From: Brucella rhizosphaerae
GTDB taxonomy: Bacteria; Pseudomonadota; Alphaproteobacteria; Rhizobiales; Rhizobiaceae
DNA: 62,756 bases
Assembly: GCF_002252475.1 (NCBI RefSeq)
Contig: NZ_NNRK01000013.1
Coordinates: 1-62,756 of the forward strand
Direction of reading: 5' to 3'
Shown here: one piece after another, positions 55,038-62,756 of the stretch
How the letters are laid out: the number at the start of each line of letters is the position of its first letter
Numbering within the stretch: the stretch's first letter is position 1
Program-made: the position numbers and the translations under genes
The notes under the pieces: model-generated
Seen by the model: only the letters and a program-made list of their open reading frames with translations
Databases searched by the model: none
Told to the model about the DNA's origin: nothing

Positions 55038-56357
55038 CTACTTGATGTAGCCGGCCTGCGTCATCATTTGCTCAGCCTGTCGCTGTGCGCCATCAAGAGC
55101 CGCATCAACACTTTGCTGGCCAGCAACAGCTGAAGAAATCGCCTGACCAACAATCGTACCGATTGCCTGGAATTCAGGAATCGCTACAAACTGAATACCT
55201 GTGTAAGGAACAGGGTCCTTGGTAGGCTTCGTTGGGTCAGCAGACTCGATCGCCTTGAGAACAGTTGCAGCAAAAGGCGCGGCCTTCTTGTAGTTCTCAT
55301 TAGCATATGTCGATTGACGAGTGCCCGGAGGAACAGCGACCCAACCTTCCTTCTCACCAACCAGCTCCACGTATTTCTTGGAGGTAGCCCATTTGAGGAA
55401 CGACTTTGCGGCTTCCGCCTTGCTGGTTGAGGCCGGGATTGCAAGGTTCCATGACCATGCCCATGCCGAGCCATTCGGCGTCACCTCAACAGGCGCCTTG
55501 GTAAAAGCGACTTTATCGGCTACCTGGCTCTGTGTCTTGTCGTAGATGCGCCCTGCTGCGGATGTCGCATCGATCCACATAGCGCAATGGCCAGTCGAGA
55601 AGAGGGCCTGATTTTCGTTGAAGCCATTGGACGTGATTCCGGGAGGGCCTGCTTCTTTCATCAGATCGACGTAGAAGCTAATTGCCTTCTTCCATTCGTC
55701 CGAATTGATTTGCGGTTTCCACTGCTCATCGAACCAACGTCCGCCATATGTGTTTACGAGCGTGCCAAGATAGGCCATGTTTTCGCCCCAGCCCGGTTTG
55801 CCTCGCAGGCAGAGACCGTACTGCTCTTTGGACTTATCGGTGAGCTTGGTCGCAAATTCCTTGATCTGCTCATAGGTCGGCTCATCCGGCATTTTGAGGC
55901 CGGCTGCTTCAAACAGATCCTTGCGATATAGGGTAAACGAGCTTTCTGCATAGAAAGGTACGGCGTAGAGCTTGTCCTCTACTGTCAGGCCCGCACGAAC
56001 AGGCTTGATCAGATCGTCATAATCATAATCGTCGCCGAGATCATCCACCTCAAGCAGCCATCCTGCTTTACCCCAGATTGGCGCTTCATAACCACCGATG
56101 GTCATGATGTCGAACTGGCCGCTTTTGGTTGCAATGTCGGTGGTAACACGCTGGCGCAGAACGTTTTCTTCAAGAACTACCCAGTTAAGCTTGTTGCCGG
56201 TTTCCTTTTCCCATTCCGTCGAAAGCTTCTGCATGATGATCATGTCAGCGTTGTTCACGGTGGCAATGGTCAATTCTTCAGCTGAAGCAGCCCCCGAAAG
56301 AATGGCTAGCCCCGCAACTGACGCAATTAGCCCAGCTACATAAGATTTGGTTCGCAT
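55038..56357 (-). CDS. Polyol ABC transporter binding protein
   Basis: A periplasmic family 1 sugar-binding protein of 439 residues (MalE type). The signal peptide is GLIASVAGLAILSGAASA with cleavage near ASA. The mature part has LTIATVNNADMIIMQKLSTE and GYEAPIWGKAGWLLEVDD, close to SmoE-type sorbitol/mannitol receptors. The start at 56357 has AAAGGAGGAGACG; the frame to 56435 is not needed. It is first in the polyol operon. A LacI-type palindrome lies 36 bp upstream. Confidence 0.9.
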   Translation of the reverse strand: MRTKSYVAGLIASVAGLAILSGAASAEELTIATVNNADMIIMQKLSTEWEKETGNKLNWVVLEENVLRQRVTTDIATKSGQFDIMTIGGYEAPIWGKAGWLLEVDDLGDDYDYDDLIKPVRAGLTVEDKLYAVPFYAESSFTLYRKDLFEAAGLKMPDEPTYEQIKEFATKLTDKSKEQYGLCLRGKPGWGENMAYLGTLVNTYGGRWFDEQWKPQINSDEWKKAISFYVDLMKEAGPPGITSNGFNENQALFSTGHCAMWIDATSAAGRIYDKTQSQVADKVAFTKAPVEVTPNGSAWAWSWNLAIPASTSKAEAAKSFLKWATSKKYVELVGEKEGWVAVPPGTRQSTYANENYKKAAPFAATVLKAIESADPTKPTKDPVPYTGIQFVAIPEFQAIGTIVGQAISSAVAGQQSVDAALDGAQRQAEQMMTQAGYIK

Positions 56358-56755
56358 CTCGTCTCCTCCTTTACGAATGCATAGCAAAATTCTTACATGT
56401 GTAAAATTTATGAACAGTAGTTTGCTTCTTGTCAAGCGAGGCTTTTATGCAAGTTCAGAAGACTGATATGCTATCAGCAAAAGCTCATTTACGATAAGAA
56501 ATATTCTGCTTTTTTGCCCGCACATGCACGGTATTCGCGCTCGCCCATCTCCGGGCAAATGAGATTATTAGTTTTACTTCAAATAGTTATATGGAATACA
56601 TCGCATTCAAAATTTTAGATAATAAGTGATGAGGTTCAAAGACCATCATCGCGACTTTCGCACATCGGGAAGCCAGGCATCAATCAGCGACCTTGATCAT
56701 GCGATATACGACTTTGGTGGTAATCTCTCTGCAAACTAACGATCTGAATTCAGCA
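56358..56755. other. Gap between polyol operon and lacI-type gene
   Basis: It holds the operator at 56393-56404 and a loose inverted repeat TTTGCCCG (56513-56520) / CGGGCAAA (56552-56559) with a long loop. No gene is seen. Confidence 0.45.
56393..56404. promoter_or_regulatory. LacI-type operator upstream of the polyol operon
   Basis: TTACATGTGTAA is a near-perfect palindrome inside a longer symmetrical AAATT...AATTT context. It resembles the site at 57968-57979 next to the LacI gene and ribose-type operon. Confidence 0.65.
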
Positions 56756-57787
56756 TCAGGCTGAACCGCGCATGATAAGGTGACTATCAAGCCGGCGCAC
56801 TTCCGTTTCAATGGCCGCACCGCTTTCTTGGGCATTGATACGTGAGAACAGCATATCAAGCCCCAGCTGAGCAATATTGCGATAATCCTGCGCTACAGTT
56901 GTCAACGGCGGACAAGTGAAGCGACTAAGAGGGTGATCATCGTGACCAGCCACGCGGAAATCACAACCTTCTTCGCGTCCGACATGGCGTCTGCGTTCAA
57001 ATGCAGCGGAGATCACGCCGAAGGCAAGGCGATCATTCGCACAAAGTACAGTTCGGGTTGGAAAGCCGCCGCGATCAAGAATTCGCCCTGCTTCCTGATA
57101 TCCGAGCTCTTCAAAATTCCAGTTCTTGGCAGTCATTGGCAGAACAATGGGTTCAGTTCCAAGTCGTTCCATAGTTGCGATATAAGCCGCACGACGGTCG
57201 AGTGCATTCTGATTAACGGCAGGCATCTCCAAAAAACATGGATGCTCTCCCGTACGACACAAATATTCGGTTATATTGCCGATGCTTTGACGATTATCAG
57301 TGCCGACAAAAGGCTGATCTTCGCTGATGCGATTATCGAGGAAGACTACCGGCATTGAATTCGAAAGGCTGGCCAGCAGTTTGGCGTCCGTATCAAAACC
57401 GAGCGGCGCCATAAGAACGCCCGCAATCTTGAGCGACATCAACGTGCGCATAGCGCGTGCTTCCAGCTTTCTGTCACCATGCGAGGACAACACAATTGTC
57501 CAATAGCCTTCAGCCAGACAACGCATTTCGATCTGACGGATTATTTCCGCGTAAAAGGGGTCAGAAATATGCGGAACAATGACGCCAATGTTTTTTGGCT
57601 TCTTCCTGTTAAGGCTGACAGCAAAGATATTGGGTTGATAATTGTAGTCTTTAAGCGCCCTTTCAATACGGGCCCGGGTAGAAGGCTTAACACTCTCAGG
57701 ATTGTCAAAATATTTAGACACAGTGGGACGAGACAGGCCGCTTGCCACAGCAAACTCCTCCATCGTCCTGATCCTGTTATCACCCAT
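56756..57787 (-). CDS. LacI-family transcriptional regulator
   Basis: A regulator of 343 residues. The N-terminal helix-turn-helix and hinge are MEEFAVASGLSRPTVSKYFD then KPSTRARIERALKDYNYQPN. The periplasmic-binding-protein-like sensor begins IGVIVPHISDPFYAEIIRQI. The start at 57787 has GGGAAGAGCG upstream. It sits between the polyol ABC operon (same strand, downstream) and the divergent ribose-type ABC operon. Similar palindromes upstream of both suggest that it represses both until a sugar or polyol is bound. Confidence 0.9.
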   Translation of the reverse strand: MGDNRIRTMEEFAVASGLSRPTVSKYFDNPESVKPSTRARIERALKDYNYQPNIFAVSLNRKKPKNIGVIVPHISDPFYAEIIRQIEMRCLAEGYWTIVLSSHGDRKLEARAMRTLMSLKIAGVLMAPLGFDTDAKLLASLSNSMPVVFLDNRISEDQPFVGTDNRQSIGNITEYLCRTGEHPCFLEMPAVNQNALDRRAAYIATMERLGTEPIVLPMTAKNWNFEELGYQEAGRILDRGGFPTRTVLCANDRLAFGVISAAFERRRHVGREEGCDFRVAGHDDHPLSRFTCPPLTTVAQDYRNIAQLGLDMLFSRINAQESGAAIETEVRRLDSHLIMRGSA

Positions 57788-57967
57788 TATACGCTCTTCC
57801 CGATCCAGCCAGAACTATTAACTGACAGGCCTATTTTCTTTCTATGCGTAAATTTATTTTTACATAGAAGCAACACGAATTTATCTTCCGTACCGTTTTG
57901 CCCCTGATTTCCCATGAGAATTTCAACGGAAATCGGTGAATTTACAGGCTTTAAATCGTTATAATTT

Positions 57968-57979
57968 TTACACGTGACA
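57968..57979. promoter_or_regulatory. LacI-type operator upstream of sugar operon 2
   Basis: TTACACGTGACA, within a symmetrical TTTTTACACGTGACAATTTT context, resembles TTACATGTGTAA at 56393. It lies 200 bp upstream of the binding protein and 180 bp upstream of the lacI gene. Confidence 0.62.
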
Positions 57980-58048
57980 ATTTTTATATTGACTCGCTGA
58001 ACAAGCTCTATCATGTCTAAGGAAAGCTCGGTGTTGGGCTCGTGAAGG

Positions 58049-58090
58049 AACCTGCCCTTCAGGGAGGTTTCAAGATTGGAAACAGTCTTG
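58049..58090 (+). promoter_or_regulatory. Hairpin-rich leader of the sugar-binding protein gene
   Basis: AACCTGCCCT (58049-58058) / AGGGAGGTT (58061-58069) and then CAAGA...TCTTG (about 58071-58090) form two adjacent stems in the presumed 5' leader, 80-120 bases before the start. No known riboswitch class is recognised. Confidence 0.35.
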
Positions 58091-58167
58091 AGCCCGCAGG
58101 GAAATGTTATTTGTGTCCCCAGTCAGAAGGACGATCCGGTAAATGCCGGTTCTATTCGGAGGAAATC

Positions 58168-59070
58168 ATGTTTCGCAAATCGCTCAGCCGCATTCTCTTT
58201 TCCGGTGTCGCTATCGCTATGATGGCGGGTGCTGCTTCTGCTGAAGGCATTGGCGCGTCACTCCTTACCCAGCAGCATCCTTTCTACATTTCGCTCGCAG
58301 ACGCGATGAAGAAGGAAGCGCAGACCCAGAATGTGCCGCTCGAAGTGTCTATCGCCAATCAGGATTTGAGCAAGCAGCTCGCCGATGTCGAAGATTTCAT
58401 CACCAAGGGCGTTGACGTCATCATTATCTCGCCGGTTGACAGCAAGGGCGTGCGCTCGGCAATCAACAAGGCTGAGAAGGCAGGCATCAAGGTCATTACC
58501 GTTGACGTCCCTGCAAACAATGTTGAGGTGACATCGTTCGTTGGTACTGACAATTTCGCCGGCGGTGAAAAAGCTGGTGAACTGATGGCAAAGTCCATTG
58601 GTGAAAAAGGCGATGTTGCCGTCATCGAATATCCGACCGTACAGTCGGTGGTGGATCGCGTTGAAGGCTTCAAGAAAGCCATTGCTAACTATCCGGACAT
58701 CAAAATCGTATCGGTCCAGCCAGGCATCACCCGTTCTGAAGCCCTGTCTGCAGCTCAGAACATCATTCAGGCCAACCCCGACATCGTCGGCATTTTCGGC
58801 TTTGGCGATGACGCAGCTCTCGCAGCGGCGTCCGCTGTGAAGGCTGCCAAGCTTGACAAGCAGGTAAAAGTTATCGGCTTTGATGGCATGGAAGAAGCCC
58901 GAAACGCTGTGAAAAACGATCCGGTCATGGTTGGCGTTATCGCCCAGTATCCAGACCAGATGGGCAAGGTTGCAGTTGAAACAGCTGTCAAAGTGATCAA
59001 GGGCGAAAGCGTGCCGGCCAAACAGCCAATCGTACCTGGCGTTGTCACCAAAGACGGCGAAACCAAGTAA
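58168..59070 (+). CDS. Sugar ABC transporter binding protein (RbsB type)
   Basis: A periplasmic binding protein of 300 residues, RbsB-like (family 4 fold). The signal peptide is ILFSGVAIAMMAGAASA, cleavage near ASA. The mature part has ASLLTQQHPFYISLADAMKK, VDVIIISPVDSKGV, and FVGTDNFAGGEKAGELMAKS. The start at 58168 follows TCGGAGGAAATC. It is first in an operon with a double ATPase, a permease and a PfkB kinase. The ligand is probably a pentose, hexose or polyol. Confidence 0.92.
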   Translation: MFRKSLSRILFSGVAIAMMAGAASAEGIGASLLTQQHPFYISLADAMKKEAQTQNVPLEVSIANQDLSKQLADVEDFITKGVDVIIISPVDSKGVRSAINKAEKAGIKVITVDVPANNVEVTSFVGTDNFAGGEKAGELMAKSIGEKGDVAVIEYPTVQSVVDRVEGFKKAIANYPDIKIVSVQPGITRSEALSAAQNIIQANPDIVGIFGFGDDAALAAASAVKAAKLDKQVKVIGFDGMEEARNAVKNDPVMVGVIAQYPDQMGKVAVETAVKVIKGESVPAKQPIVPGVVTKDGETK

Positions 59071-59078
59071 CACCGCGT

Positions 59079-59110
59079 GAAACGGCGGCACTCCTCCCAG
59101 TCGCCGTTTC
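59079..59110 (+). terminator. Stem-loop after the binding-protein gene
   Basis: GAAACGGCG (59079-59087) / CGCCGTTTC (59102-59110), loop about 14. There is no T-run. It lies between the binding-protein and ATPase genes, so mRNA stabilisation or partial termination is likely. Confidence 0.6.
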
Positions 59111-59242
59111 CATTCCGCGCGCGGCAGCTTGAGCGACACCACACGCCAGAGCTGCCGCGGCGCACTCATTGACAGCAGACTTTAAGCGTTCCACGTTTCT
59201 TAGCGCGCTCATCTGCAGTATAACGGAGAGCGGAGGCCTAAA

Positions 59243-60787
59243 ATGACAGCCACCAGTTCCGCACAAGATATAAGCCCGAATTTGATGACCGATACAGTGC
59301 TGGAGATCCGCGACATCGCTAAGTCGTTCGGTTCGGTAATTGCGCTTAAGCGCATGAACCTGACTGTGCGTCGTGGGCGTGTGCACACACTTTTGGGTGA
59401 AAACGGCGCGGGTAAATCCACGCTGATGAAAATCCTGGCCGGTGTTTTCAAACCAACATCTGGCACGATCATACTCAAGGGTGCGCCTTACGCGCCCAGG
59501 AACCCGCTTGATGCCCGTTCCCATGGAATTTCGATCGTCTTTCAGGAGCTGAGCCTCTGCCGCAACCTCTCCGTTGCAGAGAATATTTTTGCGAATAATG
59601 AACCAAGTCGCTTTGGGTTCATCCGCAGTTCCGAACTGAATGCGGAAGCCGACAAACTGATCAATGAGCTCGGTCTGCCGGTCGATGTGCACGCGAAAGT
59701 CGGTGACCTTTCAATTGCGCAGCGACAGCTCGTAGAAATCGCCAAAGGGTTGAGCCAGCCCGCGGACGTCGTTATCCTCGATGAGCCCACGTCTTCCCTT
59801 TCCGACAGCGAAGCAGAAATCCTTTTCACGATCATCGAACGGTTAAAGGCACGTGGCACGGCCGTTATCTATATTTCCCATCGCATGGAAGAAATCATGC
59901 GACTTTCTGATGACATTACTGTCGTTCGTGATGGTGAATATGTAACCACCACGGAAAAAGATAAGACCAGCATTGATAAGTTGATTGCGTTGATGGTTGG
60001 GCGTGAGATGACCGACATCTATCCCCCGCGCGAGGCTCCTCGTCCATCGGCAATCGTCCCCCCAATTCTGGCAACCAAGAACCTCAGCGTGCCGGGTAAA
60101 TTTCACGATGTCTCAATCGATGTAAAACCAGGCGAAGTGCTGGGCCTTTTCGGCCTCGTCGGCTCAGGTCGTTCGGATGTGATGAAGGCCTTGTTCGGCA
60201 TGCTTCAGCCAACCGGCGAAATCATACTGGATGATAAGCCAATTACCCTGGCTTCACCAACGGATGCAATCCGCAACGGCATCGCTTTTGTCACTGAAAA
60301 TCGCAAAGAAGAAGGTCTCGTCCTGCCTCATAGCGTCGAGCGCAACATCAATATGGTTGCGCTTGGTCAGCTCGCAGGCCCGTTTGGTATGATGCGCTCA
60401 TCCGCAGAGCGCTCTGGTGCTAAAGCGGAAGTGCTACGCCTTGCCATCAAGACCGCTTCACTTGATACGATCGCGGGTTCGCTCAGCGGCGGCAACCAGC
60501 AAAAAATCGTGCTGGCAAAATGGCTTCAGATGAAACCACGCATATTGATCCTTGATGAGCCAACGCGCGGCGTCGACGTCGGTGCGAAATTCGAAATCTA
60601 TCGTATCATCCGTGAACTAGCCGCCAATGGCGCGGCGATCCTGATGGTTTCCTCCGAACTGCCGGAAGTGCTTGGTCTCAGTGACCGCGTAGCCGTCATG
60701 CATAACAAGCATGTCGCCGCTGTCCTTGATGCCGATGGCCTCACGCCAGAAACCGTCATGAGCTATGCAGCAGGAATGCAAAAATGA
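59243..60787 (+). CDS. Sugar ABC transporter double ATPase (RbsA type)
   Basis: A protein of 514 residues with two nucleotide-binding domains. The first has an intact Walker A (GENGAGKSTLMKIL), signature LSIAQRQLVEIAK and Walker B VVILDEPTSSLS. The second has the usual degenerate P-loop (GLVGSGRSDVMKAL) with SGGNQQKIVLAKWL and ILILDEPTRGVDVG. That asymmetry is normal for RbsA/XylG/MglA. GGAGG precedes the start. The stop overlaps the permease start (ATGA). Confidence 0.94.
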   Translation: MTATSSAQDISPNLMTDTVLEIRDIAKSFGSVIALKRMNLTVRRGRVHTLLGENGAGKSTLMKILAGVFKPTSGTIILKGAPYAPRNPLDARSHGISIVFQELSLCRNLSVAENIFANNEPSRFGFIRSSELNAEADKLINELGLPVDVHAKVGDLSIAQRQLVEIAKGLSQPADVVILDEPTSSLSDSEAEILFTIIERLKARGTAVIYISHRMEEIMRLSDDITVVRDGEYVTTTEKDKTSIDKLIALMVGREMTDIYPPREAPRPSAIVPPILATKNLSVPGKFHDVSIDVKPGEVLGLFGLVGSGRSDVMKALFGMLQPTGEIILDDKPITLASPTDAIRNGIAFVTENRKEEGLVLPHSVERNINMVALGQLAGPFGMMRSSAERSGAKAEVLRLAIKTASLDTIAGSLSGGNQQKIVLAKWLQMKPRILILDEPTRGVDVGAKFEIYRIIRELAANGAAILMVSSELPEVLGLSDRVAVMHNKHVAAVLDADGLTPETVMSYAAGMQK

Positions 60788-61779
60788 GCAACGCACAAGA
60801 AATTCAGAAAAAAGCAGCGGACGCAGAAGTCCGCCGTTCGCTGTTCTCCTCCCCGATGATCCGCCAATATGGCGGCATCGTCATTTCACTGGTAGTGCTC
60901 TGTGTCGTGTTTGCAGTGTTGAACCCGCGCTTCCTCGCTTTCAACAATTTCATGAACATCATGCAGCAGGTAGCCGTAATTGCGGTTGCCGCTTACGGCA
61001 TGACATATGTGATCCTGCTCGGCGAAATTGATCTCTCGATTGGTTCCATCATTGCTGTATCCGGCATGGTGGCAGCACAAGCCTTTGCAATGGGCTTCGG
61101 GTTTGCGCCAACAGTGATATTCACACTCGCTGCGGGTGCGATCATGGGCGGCTTGAATGGTGTCCTCTCGGCCAAGCTTATGTTGCCGTCCTTCATCGTC
61201 ACCGTCGCAACGATGGGCATCTATCGCGGCATGGTCAGTCTGCCTACCAATGGCGCACCTGAAATCATCGAGAACGACACGTGGCTTGCCATCGGTTCTG
61301 AAACCTGGCTTGGCCTTCCGATTATCATCTGGATTGTCGGTGTTCTCTTCATCGTTAATTATATCCTGCTGTCTAAGACGGTATTCGGCCGCCGCATCTA
61401 CCTGGCAGGTGGGAACAAGGAAGCCGCCATCTATTCCGGCATCCGGGTTGATCGCATCAAGATCATTGTTTTCATGCTATCCGGTGTCATGGCGGCCATC
61501 AGCGGCATTCTGCTCTCGTCGCGCCTGTCCTCAGCACAGACAAATGCCGGTATGGGCTACGAGCTTGATGCAATTGCAGCTGTCGTTCTTGGCGGAACCT
61601 CGCTTGCAGGCGGAGTGGGCACCATGGTGGGTACCATCCTCGGCGCGCTTATCATTGGTGTTATCAACAACGGCATGAACATGCTGTCAGTGCCTTATTT
61701 CTATCAGCTCATCGTCAAAGGGGTCGTCATTCTCGTCGCCGTCTGGCTCGATGTCCGTTCAAAGTCCGTCAGAACATAA
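60784..61779 (+). CDS. Sugar ABC transporter permease (RbsC type)
   Basis: A permease of 331 residues with about ten hydrophobic segments. Family motifs are YVILLGEIDLSIGSIIAVSG (near 80) and AIAAVVLGGTSLAGGVGTMV (near 265). The start overlaps the ATPase stop. It is followed after 16 bp by the kinase gene. Confidence 0.94.
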   Translation: MSNAQEIQKKAADAEVRRSLFSSPMIRQYGGIVISLVVLCVVFAVLNPRFLAFNNFMNIMQQVAVIAVAAYGMTYVILLGEIDLSIGSIIAVSGMVAAQAFAMGFGFAPTVIFTLAAGAIMGGLNGVLSAKLMLPSFIVTVATMGIYRGMVSLPTNGAPEIIENDTWLAIGSETWLGLPIIIWIVGVLFIVNYILLSKTVFGRRIYLAGGNKEAAIYSGIRVDRIKIIVFMLSGVMAAISGILLSSRLSSAQTNAGMGYELDAIAAVVLGGTSLAGGVGTMVGTILGALIIGVINNGMNMLSVPYFYQLIVKGVVILVAVWLDVRSKSVRT

Positions 61780-61795
61780 GCAGCGGTATACATAA

Positions 61796-62743
61796 ATGAA
61801 AAAGATCATCACCATCGGCGAAATCGTCGTTGAGATCATGGCCATGGAAACTGGTAACGGTTTCAAGAGCGCCATTCCGCTGATCGGGCCGTTTGCCTCC
61901 GGCGCGCCTGCAATCTTCATTGATCAGGCCGCAAAAATGGGCCAGCCTTGCGGCATCGTCAGTGCTGTTGGCAATGACGATTTCGGTACGCTCAATATCG
62001 AGCGACTGCAAAAGGACGGCGTCGATGTGTCGGCAATTGGCATACATCCGACCGCAGCCACAGGCAGCGCCTTCGTGCGCTATCGCCCAGATGGTAATCG
62101 CGATTTCATATTCAATATCAAGCACAGCGCTTGCAGTGCAATTGATCTGACTCCAGAAGCAGAAGCATTGATCGAAACCGCTGACCATCTGCATATTATG
62201 GGCTCGGCGCTGTTTTCCGATGGCATTGTCGCAACCATTCATGAAGCGACAATCCGCATCAAGGCTAAGGGCGGCACGGTTTCCTTCGACCCTAACATCC
62301 GCAAGGAAATGCTCGAATTGCCCGGCATGCGCGAAGCCCTTTCCCATGCGCTTGAAAATACCGATCTGTTCATGCCAAGCGGTGCGGAAATTTTCCTCTT
62401 CACCAAGGCGACAGAGGAAAAAGCAGCGATCGAAGAATTGCTGGCACGCGGCATCAAGGCGATCGTCGTCAAGCGTGGTGCTGATGGTGCAAGCTATTTC
62501 GACCAGTCTGGTGAAATCTCCTCACCTGCATTCAAGGTCGAAGAAATTGATCCCACCGGTGCTGGTGATAGCTTCGGAGCAGCCTTCGTCACTTGCTGGT
62601 TGCGCGGCATGAAACCTGCGCATGCGCTACACCTCGCCAACGCAACGGGCGCGCGTGCGGTTGGTGTCAAAGGTCCAATGGAAGGCACGTCCACCCTGGC
62701 AGAAATCGAAGCCTTCATTGCAAATAACGGAGCATTGTCATGA
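61796..62743 (+). CDS. PfkB-family sugar kinase
   Basis: A kinase of 315 residues of the ribokinase/PfkB family. The N-terminal substrate region includes GPFASGAPAIFIDQAAKMGQ. The C-terminal signature DPTGAGDSFGAAF carries the catalytic Asp. It should phosphorylate the sugar delivered by the transporter or the ketose made by the nearby polyol dehydrogenases. A tagatose- or fructose-type kinase is a reasonable guess from the context of similar rhizobial/Agrobacterium polyol loci. The exact sugar cannot be read. The stop overlaps the next start (ATGA). Confidence 0.88.
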   Translation: MKKIITIGEIVVEIMAMETGNGFKSAIPLIGPFASGAPAIFIDQAAKMGQPCGIVSAVGNDDFGTLNIERLQKDGVDVSAIGIHPTAATGSAFVRYRPDGNRDFIFNIKHSACSAIDLTPEAEALIETADHLHIMGSALFSDGIVATIHEATIRIKAKGGTVSFDPNIRKEMLELPGMREALSHALENTDLFMPSGAEIFLFTKATEEKAAIEELLARGIKAIVVKRGADGASYFDQSGEISSPAFKVEEIDPTGAGDSFGAAFVTCWLRGMKPAHALHLANATGARAVGVKGPMEGTSTLAEIEAFIANNGALS

Positions 62744-62756
62744 GCAGCACGCAGAC
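62740..62756 (+). CDS. Next operon gene, first codons only
   Basis: An ATG at 62740 overlaps the kinase stop (ATGA) and reads MSSTQ before the window ends. The coupling says a further operon member, but too little is visible to name it. Confidence 0.6.

Larger units (their letters stand above)
57788..58167. other. Divergent control region of lacI gene and sugar operon 2
   Basis: It contains the LacI-type site at 57968-57979 and, nearer the binding-protein start, a hairpin-rich leader (58049-58090). The open frame running from 58042 is an N-terminal extension of the binding-protein gene and is not used. Confidence 0.5.

Noticed and set aside
56513..56559. Inverted repeat TTTGCCCG/CGGGCAAA as a terminator
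   Set aside because: The loop is about 31 bases and no T-run follows on either strand.
58258..59169. Open frame of 303 codons antisense to the ribose-type binding protein
   Set aside because: The plus strand has signal peptide, ribosome site and family motifs; the antisense frame has none.

Overview
The window reads as chromosome or chromid sequence from an alphaproteobacterium of the Hyphomicrobiales, most likely Brucellaceae (Ochrobactrum/Brucella type). The reasons are a eukaryotic-type glutamine synthetase II with a sigma-54 promoter, a SyrB-family regulator, an Irr (ICE) box in front of a siderophore receptor, smo-type polyol transport genes, and an intergenic palindromic element of the kind common in Brucella/Ochrobactrum and rhizobia. 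The genus is an inference from recall, not from a search. No rRNA, tRNA or CRISPR array was seen. The content is almost entirely accessory metabolism: transporters, small catabolic operons and their local regulators.

Region by region. 1-6.7 kb: the tail of an autotransporter, an aspartate/alanine antiporter with aspartate 4-decarboxylase (a proton-motive decarboxylation cycle), a divergent pair of genes sharing a SyrB-type C-terminal coiled coil, and a CorC/HlyC-type membrane protein. 6.7-11.7 kb: an AcoR-like sigma-54 activator followed by an alcohol dehydrogenase and an NTF2-flavin monooxygenase fusion. A consensus -24/-12 promoter and four TGCAACA half-sites lie between the activator and its target operon. 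11.8-26.3 kb: two complete siderophore uptake systems side by side, each with a TonB receptor, binding protein, permease(s), ATPase and AraC regulator. The second is FhuBCD-like and has an Irr-type box. No siderophore synthesis genes are present. 26.6-30.2 kb: glnII with a sigma-54 promoter, and otsB-otsA for trehalose.

30.2-37.1 kb: an amino-acid ABC importer, a 1015-residue protein joining a small-molecule kinase, an M23 peptidase-type domain and a class III aminotransferase/phospho-lyase, and a divergent Lrp regulator. Near-identical paired 15-bp operators lie upstream of the importer and between the fusion gene and lrp, so these genes look like one small regulon. 37.1-38.0 kb: a ParS/MbcA-RES toxin-antitoxin pair. 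38.0-45.1 kb: an IclR-controlled cluster with a second amino-acid-type importer, a DapA-family aldolase and two flavin hydroxyacid dehydrogenases; the substrate is unknown.

45.1-50.0 kb: a diguanylate cyclase and a long coiled-coil OmpA-like protein. An IS630 element sits exactly in the stop codon of the latter, and its own transposase is broken by a nonsense codon. 50.0-62.76 kb: a polyol/sugar supercluster. A LacI regulator sits between a smo-like polyol ABC system (with two dehydrogenases) and a ribose-type ABC system with a PfkB kinase. Similar LacI-like palindromes lie in front of both transporters, suggesting coordinated import, oxidation to a ketose and phosphorylation. The window ends in the first codons of the next gene of that operon.
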